From: Sphingobacteriales bacterium
GTDB lineage: Bacteria; Bacteroidota; Bacteroidia; UKL13-3
Reading direction: 5' to 3'
DNA length: 59,665 nucleotides
NCBI GenBank assembly: GCA_021299635.1
Contig: JAJTFA010000009.1
Span: 1 to 59,665 of the forward strand
Of this stretch, positions 55,107 to 59,665 are shown one piece after another. The translations under genes were made by a program, and so were the position numbers. Position 1 is the stretch's first letter, and each line of letters opens with the position of its first letter. The notes below the pieces were generated by a model. It searched no databases, was not told the origin of the DNA, and saw only the letters and a program-made list of their open reading frames with translations.

Positions 55107-55222
55107 ATGGGCAAAGGTGATATAAAAACAAAAAAGGGAAGTTGAAAAACGGTTCTTTTGGTTGCTCCAGAAATAGAAGAGTGCTAAAAGCGAAGGATCA
55201 TGCTTCAGTTAAAAAAGCGTAA
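55107..55222 (+). CDS. 30S ribosomal protein bTHX, readable only with a -1 frameshift
   Basis: From ATG 55107 the frame reads MGKGDIKTKKGS and stops at TGA 55143-55145. A -1 shift at 55130-55136 gives MGKGDIKTKKGKLKNGSFG... ending KKA at TAA 55220-55222. This is 38 residues with the bTHX family's MGKGD.KT..GK...GS.G core. The shift point is ACA AAA AAG: the in-frame heptamer A AAA AAG is the classic -1 slippery sequence, as in E. coli dnaX. Slipping there yields exactly the expected protein. An SD-like AGGTGA lies about 10 bases upstream. A lost A in the homopolymer or a sequencing error is the simpler alternative. Confidence 0.7.
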
Positions 55223-55254
55223 GTGCTCTTCTTTCTGAAACCATGATAAAAGCA

Positions 55255-55449
55255 GCTGCGGTGGTGGTCCCGATGAATAATCGGGATGGTAGACACGCCA
55301 AGGCAAAAAAGTAATAACCGCTGCGGTGGTGGTCCCGATGAGTAATCGGGATGGTAGACACGCCAAGGCAAAAAAGTAATAACCGCTGCGGTGGTGGTCC
55401 CGATGAATAATCGGGATGGTAGACACGCCAAGGCAAAAAAGTAATAACC
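55255..55449 (+). repeat. Three tandem 65-bp repeats built from the 5' part of tRNA-Leu
   Basis: Units at 55255-55319, 55320-55384 and 55385-55449 follow each other with no spacer and run straight into the real tRNA-Leu. Each begins GCTGCGGTGGTGG, the tRNA 5' end, then a 7-bp palindrome (TCCCGAT-gaata-ATCGGGA) in place of the D-loop bases AAT, then TGGTAGACACGCCA of the D arm. The unit ends with a 19-base tail (AGGCAAAAAAGTAATAACC). Unit 2 differs by one base (gagta). No anticodon arm or T arm is present, so these are not tRNAs. Confidence 0.85.
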
Positions 55450-55531
55450 GCTGCGGTGGTGGAATTGGTAGACACGCCATCTTGAGGGGGTGGTGCCGTT
55501 AGGTGTAAGAGTTCGAGTCTCTTCCGCAGCA
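55450..55531 (+). tRNA. tRNA-Leu (anticodon GAG)
   Basis: It folds as a class II tRNA: acceptor GCTGCGG/CCGCAGC, D stem GTG/CAC, anticodon stem CCATC/GGTGG around loop TTGAGGG (anticodon GAG, reading CTC/CTT), long variable arm, T stem AAGAG/CTCTT with loop TTCGAGT, discriminator A. CCA is not encoded. It directly follows the three tandem 65-bp fragments of its own 5' part. Confidence 0.95.
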
Positions 55532-55533
55532 CT

Positions 55534-55562
55534 AAAGAGTCGCATCACGCGACTCTTTTTTA
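55534..55562 (+). terminator. Intrinsic terminator after tRNA-Leu
   Basis: AGAGTCGC and GCGACTCT form an 8-bp perfect stem with a 5-base loop, followed by a T-rich tract (TTTTTTAT). It starts within 5 bases of the tRNA 3' end. Confidence 0.9.
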
Positions 55563-55595
55563 TTATTGCTTTGGTTTTTCTGGTGTTCGCGAAAG

Positions 55596-55645
55596 TAGAT
55601 CCATTGAGTAATCGCGATGGTAGCTACGCCATCTTGAGGGGGTAG
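55596..55645 (+). pseudogene. Decayed tRNA-Leu fragment downstream of the tRNA
   Basis: The sequence retains a worn copy of the palindrome insert (ATTGAGTAATCGCGA), then TGGTAGCTACGCCATC and TTGAGGGGGTAG, matching the D arm and whole anticodon arm of the nearby tRNA-Leu with a few changes. No T arm or acceptor stem remains. It combines the palindrome insert with the anticodon arm, so the inserted form was once longer than the 65-bp units upstream. Confidence 0.75.
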
Positions 55646-55755
55646 ACTTCTTCTTGGGATTTGAATTTCTAAATTATTCAAGTTTATATTTCGGCATAAA
55701 GCGAAACAAAATTTTAACATTTTGGTGTCGGGTATTACCCACTTATATGACAATT

Positions 55756-56133
55756 TTATATTTTATTTTTATTGCTTTCTGATTTTAGTGTCAGTTCGTA
55801 GTTTTCTTTTACTCTAAATTTTACAATCCGTTGAATTAGTTTGTATGGAATAGCTTTTTCAAGCGGAAACTGCACCGAACCTTTTCCATGTTTATATTTT
55901 GAAAGTTCTTCTTGAAATTGGGTGTGCCCTGAGGGTGTTGCGTAAAAACCAATATGATTTTTGAAAGCGGCATAATAAACCAATGGCTTTTTATTCAACA
56001 TGTATGCAGGCATTCCGTATGAAAAAAATTCGAAACCACCAGGTGCGTTTTCTTTTATCAACTTTCTAATATTTTGCAAAATTTCCTGAACATTGTCCGG
56101 AAATTGCTGGATGTATGTTTCGATTTCTTTCAT
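55756..56133 (-). CDS. DUF1801 domain protein
   Basis: A 125-residue protein of the DUF1801 family (YdhG-like fold): MKEIETYIQQFPDNVQEILQNIRKLIKENAPGGFEFFSYGMPAYML is the core. The central MPAYMLNKKPLVYYAAFKNHIGFYA is conserved, and the end is Lys-rich. The ATG at 56133 fits the family start. It lies next to the attC-like palindrome at 56154-56285, whose inner end is 21 bases upstream. No matching palindrome follows the gene, so it is either the first chromosomal gene beyond the array or the truncated last cassette. Confidence 0.88.
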   Translation of the reverse strand: MKEIETYIQQFPDNVQEILQNIRKLIKENAPGGFEFFSYGMPAYMLNKKPLVYYAAFKNHIGFYATPSGHTQFQEELSKYKHGKGSVQFPLEKAIPYKLIQRIVKFRVKENYELTLKSESNKNKI

Positions 56134-56153
56134 ATGTTTCTGAAGATTTTTTA

Positions 56154-56285
56154 GAATAACGTTTTCGGGCTTGGCGTTGGTGGGCTTATGAAACCGTATA
56201 CTGTCTATCAGCATCAACGTTTCTTAATTGCTCAAATGTTTTTATTCGTACTGTGCGCCCACTATCGCAAAACCTGTGTTAGTGG
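56154..56285 (-). repeat. attC-like palindrome A, distal end of the cassette array
   Basis: About 130 bases. The outer ends are GAATAAC (56154) and GTTAGTGG (56278-56285). Inward, GCG...GTGGGC pairs with GCCCAC...CGC across a 3-base mismatch. The right end GTTAGTGG is the exact complement of the CCACTAAC that starts palindrome B's left end at 57058, which bounds the TMEM175 cassette. The left end GAATAAC has no partner GTTATTC before the tRNA-Leu region, so the array appears to end here. Confidence 0.72.
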
Positions 56286-56336
56286 TAGATGTATACTTTA
56301 GTTATTTTATAACAATTAAATAATATTATAAATCAT

Positions 56337-56960
56337 TTATTTTATCAATTTAAGATTACGCAAATTCCACAATGAAATAAGCATAGAGCACATAAACAAA
56401 CTGAATGACAAAAAGGTACTATAGTATGCCAAAAAACCCATTAGAATGGAAGCAAAAGGAAACAACAACATGTTTTTTGTTAGTTTTTCTAGATGGCTTA
56501 TATCCACAGATGGTGAAAACATTTTTCTTTTGATTAAGCGCCTGTTGATGAAGTAAGACATAATTGATGAAAAAAAAGAAATACTAGCCAAGAAAATGAA
56601 CGACATTGGGTTGTTAAAATATTCACCAATTAATGTAGCGGCAAAAGGTAATAAACAGCTAGGTAATAAGAACATTAAATTAAGGATAGCAATAGAGTTA
56701 TCATATTTAATTACCAGGCTAAAAAGGGCATTTTGGCCTATCCATCCTTGTCCTAGCGTTAAAAAGCATAATAGAAATGCTCCAAAATTTGGTGCCATAT
56801 TAATTAGATTTTCTAACATTTCACTAGCGGATTTGCTATTGACTAAATGGGGCAAGTGTAGTTCAATAACGAGTAGTGTAATAATAATTGCAGTTACTGC
56901 ATCTGAAAAAAACAACAAACGATGAAGTTTAATTTTGTTGTATTCGTTATCATCTATCAT
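56337..56960 (-). CDS. TMEM175-type potassium channel (DUF1211)
   Basis: A 207-residue membrane protein. HRLLFFSDAVTAIIITLLVIEL is the TMEM175 signature (R..FSD.V.AI.ITLL) that forms the channel filter region. Five or six predicted helices follow (FGAFLLCFLTLGQGWIG, NLMFLLPSCLLPFAATLIG, and two near the C-terminus). Bacterial members carry K+ with low selectivity. This is the only gene of a cassette bounded by palindromes A and B. The leader between palindrome B and the ATG is about 100 bases. Confidence 0.88.
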   Translation of the reverse strand: MIDDNEYNKIKLHRLLFFSDAVTAIIITLLVIELHLPHLVNSKSASEMLENLINMAPNFGAFLLCFLTLGQGWIGQNALFSLVIKYDNSIAILNLMFLLPSCLLPFAATLIGEYFNNPMSFIFLASISFFSSIMSYFINRRLIKRKMFSPSVDISHLEKLTKNMLLFPFASILMGFLAYYSTFLSFSLFMCSMLISLWNLRNLKLIK

Positions 56961-57057
56961 ATATTTGGTCGATTAAGTTATGAATTATACATTTATTCTG
57001 CCTCTCGAAATCCTTTTCGAATCTCTCATGTTACTAATATTTTTTATCAAACAATTA

Positions 57058-57191
57058 CCACTAACGTTTCGGGCTTTGCGTTCGGGCGGGTTTCGGAGCA
57101 CAAAACTGTCAACCAGCACTGAACTTGATACGAAGCACAAAGCTTCATTTAAGCACTGAACCCGCTTTTTTGCCAAACGCCTGTTATAGGC
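57058..57191 (-). repeat. attC-like palindrome B
   Basis: About 134 bases. Left end CCACTAAC (57058-57065), right end GTTATAGGC (57183-57191). Inner arms: GGGCGGGTTTCGGAGC on the left and GCACTGAACCCGC on the right share a palindrome with a small bulge. GTTATAGGCT at 57183 is the perfect complement of AGCCTATAAC at 58379-58388, the left end of palindrome C, over 10 bp. This marks the cassette that holds the TraB-like and frameshifted genes. Confidence 0.75.
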
Positions 57192-57213
57192 TGTGTTATT
57201 TATCTCGTGTCCT

Positions 57214-57861
57214 CTAGTTTGTGTCATTGTAAAATTCCCAAACTAGTTTTGTTTTTTCATTCCTTTCGTGTTCTTTAATTTTCTGTTCTATTGTCTTTCG
57301 GTGCCCTGCACCACACATAAATATTGCTTTGTCGAATGAATTGTCTTTGCAGAATAAATAAATATTACGAAGCATAGAGTGTTCGTATGCGTCTATGCTT
57401 TCATTTGCTTTTTGGTTTATTACATTATTGTCAATTATACGATTTTCCATTTCTCTCATTTGTCCCTGATAAATAATTTGTTTTTCACTGTTAAGAAATT
57501 GAAAACCAAACTCTGTCTCTAATGAAATGTAGTTATCCAATAAACTACGGTAGTCCTTATTATTAGATACAATCTCAAGTTTTGCTTCAAACTCGTCTGA
57601 TAGCCCAATGTCAAGTACTGGAACATATTGAAAGGTGTGATTTTGACTGTAAATCTGTATGGCTTTTATTTCTAGCCGTTCTTGATAAACGCCAAATTGT
57701 GATAACAACATGTTATGATAATTCGTATAACTGTTTTCAAATGCTTCTAAAAAAATCACATCTGGTTTTAAAGATTCAATGATTTTACTCAATTCAAAAG
57801 AATTGCATTTTCCAATTTCTTTATGAACTGTTGATATGAGAGTTATTCTAGGAGATTGCAT
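57214..57861 (-). CDS. TraB/Tiki-like protein of unknown role
   Basis: A 215-residue protein. STVHKEIGKCNSFELSKIIESLKPDVIFLEAFENSY resembles the TraB/TIKI start (histidine, then PD.IF.E) and FMCGAGHRKTIEQKIKEHE resembles the GAGH motif of that superfamily. There is no signal peptide. I cannot assign a substrate. It starts 6 bases after the stop of the small secreted gene and ends 22 bases before palindrome B, as a gene does at the 3' end of an integron cassette. Confidence 0.7.
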   Translation of the reverse strand: MQSPRITLISTVHKEIGKCNSFELSKIIESLKPDVIFLEAFENSYTNYHNMLLSQFGVYQERLEIKAIQIYSQNHTFQYVPVLDIGLSDEFEAKLEIVSNNKDYRSLLDNYISLETEFGFQFLNSEKQIIYQGQMREMENRIIDNNVINQKANESIDAYEHSMLRNIYLFCKDNSFDKAIFMCGAGHRKTIEQKIKEHERNEKTKLVWEFYNDTN

Positions 57862-57867
57862 TACTAT

Positions 57868-58346
57868 TTATATTTTCTCTATCCAAATATAATCTCCACC
57901 TTTTGTACTCCATTGAAATTTCCACATATCACCGGTCTCTTCGTCAATTAGGTAATATTGAAACATACTTGTCATTGGTTTTATTGTAAATTTATTTGTC
58001 TCGGTATTTGAAAGTGCAATGTCATTGATTGCTACGGATGTTATGTACTCAATACCTTTAACGCTGTATTGACATTGCCATAATTTCCCCGAAAACTTGT
58101 CAAGCAATATGTATGTCCACATATTTTGGGTCTTAAAAGAGCGTATCTATTGGGCTTGTCGTTAAGCGGTGTTGTTTCCTCGTGTACCAAAAATGTTTGT
58201 CCATCACTTTGAACCTGTACAACTTCTCCCGTCTTAGTGTTAAGTTTTAATTGATTGTGAATGTTGTCTGTCTGATAAAGTTTGTAGGTCTGTCCATTTA
58301 CAGCAAGACTCATGAATAAGGTAAAAATCAGTATTAGTCCTTTCAT
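57868..58346 (-). pseudogene. Small secreted protein with a frameshift
   Basis: The reading from ATG 58346 has a signal peptide (MKGLILIFTLFMSLAVNG) and stays open to about 58140, then leaves frame. A second frame continues NMWTYILLDKFSGKLWQCQYS and ends at 57868. Adding one T to the TTTT run at 58135-58138 joins the two smoothly: NRYALFKTQNMWTYILL. The joined protein of about 159 residues has two repeats (LLDKFSGKLWQCQYS and LIDEETGDMWKFQWS) and resembles a small exported Bacteroidota family of unknown function. The point is not a canonical slippery heptamer, so a mutation or a sequencing error is likely. Confidence 0.8.
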
Positions 58347-58379
58347 AATTTATTCGATTTGGTGGGTCGTCCTAACATA

Positions 58380-58515
58380 GCCTATAACGTTTTGCAGATT
58401 GGCGATGGTGGCGATTTTCACCACAAATGTTGATGCGGAGAACCAAAACTTTGATGAACCACAAATGTGTCTGCGGAGCACTGAACCGCCACTTTTGCCA
58501 AACCCGTGTTATGCC
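58380..58515 (-). repeat. attC-like palindrome C
   Basis: About 136 bases. Left end AGCCTATAAC (58379-58388), right end GTTATGCC (58508-58515). The inner arms pair as GGCGATGGTGGCG with CGCCACTTTTGCC (central mismatch). The centre holds two imperfect copies of ACCACAAATGT..TGCGGAG. The right end GTTATGCCT is the exact complement of AGGCATAAC at the left end of palindrome D (9 bp), enclosing the SDR gene. Confidence 0.78.
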
Positions 58516-58535
58516 TTCGTTGTTCATTTTTGTCG

Positions 58536-59222
58536 TTACATTTTGTCATAAATTGGTCTCGGTATTCGCTTTAATATTGTCGCAATTAGTCGCCAGCGTT
58601 GTGTAACATAAGTGTAAATTTGTCTAACCGTTTTTTCAACCGGCATTACCCAAAATAATCCTTCTCCTTTCGCCATTTCTGTGTCAACCAGTCCAGGTCT
58701 AATATCTGTCACAAAAATTGATGTATTAAGCTTTTTAGCCTTTTGTCTTAACCCTTCAAGATAATTTATTTGATAGGCTTTTGTCGCATTGTATGCAGGT
58801 GCTTGTCTGCTACCACGAAGTCCGCCAATGGAACTTATTGCAACTAAATGTCCTGATTTTTGTTTTTCTAAATAGTTAAAAGTCCAATCTGCAACACAAG
58901 TAAAACCTAATACATTCGTGTCTATTGTTCGCTTTTCTATTTCAAAGTCTAGGTTCTCATTTATGTCGCCAATGCCCGAACTAATAATTAATAAATCAAG
59001 TCCGCCAAGTTCTGTGGTAAGTTCATCTAATTTCTGTCCAACAACATTTGTATCATTGATGTCAAATGATTTTATATAAAAATTTGGATTCTCGTTTTTT
59101 AATTCATTTAGCAATTCAACGCGTCTTCCTGTCAAGCCAATTTTATAATTGTTGTCAGCCAAAAGTTTTGCAAGTCCTTTACCTATTCCAGATGTCGCCC
59201 CAATTATTATAGCTTTTTTCAT
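58536..59222 (-). CDS. Short-chain dehydrogenase/reductase (SDR)
   Basis: A 228-residue classical SDR. GATSGIGKGLA is the NAD(P)-binding TGxxxGIG motif. ISSGIGD, then AISSIGG with the catalytic Ser and YNATK with Tyr and Lys (YxxxK) complete the active site. PGLVDTEMA is the usual loop after it. The substrate is unknown. The gene is the only one in the cassette between palindromes C and D. Its leader has an AGGACGAC motif shared with the neighbouring cassette. Confidence 0.92.
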   Translation of the reverse strand: MKKAIIIGATSGIGKGLAKLLADNNYKIGLTGRRVELLNELKNENPNFYIKSFDINDTNVVGQKLDELTTELGGLDLLIISSGIGDINENLDFEIEKRTIDTNVLGFTCVADWTFNYLEKQKSGHLVAISSIGGLRGSRQAPAYNATKAYQINYLEGLRQKAKKLNTSIFVTDIRPGLVDTEMAKGEGLFWVMPVEKTVRQIYTYVTQRWRLIATILKRIPRPIYDKM

Positions 59223-59260
59223 TCTTAATTTTGTCTGTTTGTTGTGTCGTCCTACAATGA

Positions 59261-59397
59261 GGCATAACGTTCTCGCGCTACAAGAAGTTTGGGATTAAGA
59301 AAGCCTAAAACTCTCGGTTAAAAACTAATTTTTAAAATACAAAACCAATATCAAATTAAGCCTAATACCCAAATAGCTTGTAGCGTGTGTTAGCGGC
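59261..59397 (-). repeat. attC-like palindrome D
   Basis: About 137 bases. Left end AGGCATAAC (59260-59268), right end GTTAGCGGC (59389-59397). The inner arms are the longest here: CGCTACAAG-AAG-TTTGGG on the left and CCCAAA-TAG-CTTGTAGCG on the right, a 9-bp and a 6-bp paired block separated by a 3-base mismatch. That order is typical of the attC unpaired central spacer. The right end predicts GCCGCTAAC beyond the window. Confidence 0.75.
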
Positions 59398-59401
59398 AGT
59401 T

Positions 59402-59665
59402 TTATTGTCTGGTATATTTATCTGTGTAGTCTCCCATTTTCAATTCCAATTCTGTAGTTGTATTTTTTACAATGTCATATTTCAAAGTGTCAATACTTGA
59501 AGAACCATTTCCAACACTTTCCATAATTAGTATTAATTTTCCATCTTCTTGCCACCATTTTTTATAGAGCAAAGTTGCCATATTGATTGATTCAGCGGTT
59601 CCATCACTGTTTATTAGGAAACCTTGAACTTCTTTATCATTTATTGGGTTAGGTTGCACCCACGA
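59402..59665 (-). CDS. Lipocalin-like protein, C-terminal part (runs off right edge)
   Basis: The minus strand is open from base 59665 to a stop at 59402, reading SWVQPNPINDKEVQGF at the edge. It is thus the C-terminal 87 residues of a longer gene. QGFLINSDGTAESINMATLLYKKW and GKLILIMESVGN with LELKMGDYTDKYTR resemble lipocalin-like exported proteins of Bacteroidota. It is the 3' end of the next cassette upstream, since palindrome D starts 5 bases after its stop. Confidence 0.78.
   Translation of the reverse strand, partial: SWVQPNPINDKEVQGFLINSDGTAESINMATLLYKKWWQEDGKLILIMESVGNGSSSIDTLKYDIVKNTTTELELKMGDYTDKYTRQ

Noticed and set aside
55255..55449. CRISPR-like array
   Set aside because: The 65-bp units are contiguous with no unique spacers and derive from a tRNA.
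55198..55548. Three long minus-strand reading frames with repeated PSRLFIGTTTAAV-type segments
   Set aside because: They are translations of the tandem tRNA-Leu fragments and the tRNA itself, so the repeat pattern is that of the DNA, not a protein.
55560..59665. Genomic island or transposon as explanation for the accessory genes
   Set aside because: No transposase, integrase or target duplication is visible; the palindromes and paired ends fit integron cassettes better.

Overview
The window looks like chromosome from a Bacteroidota bacterium of the Chitinophagales/Sphingobacteriales kind. Evidence: promoters of the TAnnTTTG type, mostly absent Shine-Dalgarno sites, an ExbB-ExbD-ExbD-TonB operon with trailing PstS-like and TPR genes, a TamL-type lipoprotein barrel, Mpl, a DPP11-type S46 peptidase, DUF4199, a bTHX gene and a three-gene LigB/Lhr/exonuclease DNA repair cassette. 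No transposase, integrase, phage module or CRISPR array was seen, so about the first 55 kb is ordinary core chromosome.

Layout. 1-8.1 kb: secreted PKD protein (cut by the left edge), yciH-recG, a WG-repeat protein, argS and a TPR lipoprotein. 8.2-13.4 kb: hsp20, a lipoprotein cyclophilin, the rpsF-rpsR-rplI operon with a clear promoter and terminator, mpl, a metallo-hydrolase and a DgkA-type kinase. 13.6-20.2 kb: flippase, then on the minus strand ruvB with two sugar/NAD enzymes, dnaG and tRNA-Arg(CCG). 20.3-26.2 kb: the Exb/Ton operon. 26.3-30.1 kb: three glycosyltransferases and DUF4199. 30.2-36.2 kb: a BtuF-like protein, mazG, tamL, an rRNA methylase, a decayed lgt remnant and a RidA protein. 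36.2-37.0 kb is noncoding and full of hairpins in two diverged repeat copies. 37.0-44.5 kb: pseudouridine synthase, thiolase, membrane protein, PLP enzyme, S46 peptidase. 44.5-49.6 kb: the repair cassette. 49.7-55.0 kb: caspase-TPR protein, MgtC, ABC ATPase, M20 dipeptidase.

From 55.0 kb the character changes. A bTHX gene is readable only through a -1 shift at a canonical slippery heptamer. It is followed by three perfect-length 65-bp tandem copies of the 5' part of a tRNA-Leu, the real tRNA-Leu(GAG) and a decayed fourth fragment. Then comes an accessory array, all on the minus strand: a DUF1801 gene, a TMEM175-type channel, a TraB-like protein, a frameshifted small secreted protein, an SDR enzyme and a lipocalin-like protein cut by the right edge. 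The genes are separated by four imperfect palindromes of about 130 bp (56154-56285, 57058-57191, 58380-58515, 59261-59397).

These palindromes have the layout of integron attC sites. Each fully visible cassette is bounded by 8-10 bp perfect inverted matches, as the integron rule predicts (cassette start TTRRRY complementary to the RYYYAAC of its own attC). I read this as the distal end of an integron-type cassette array in a Bacteroidota chromosome. The integrase, if present, should lie beyond the right edge. This is the most interesting part of the window.
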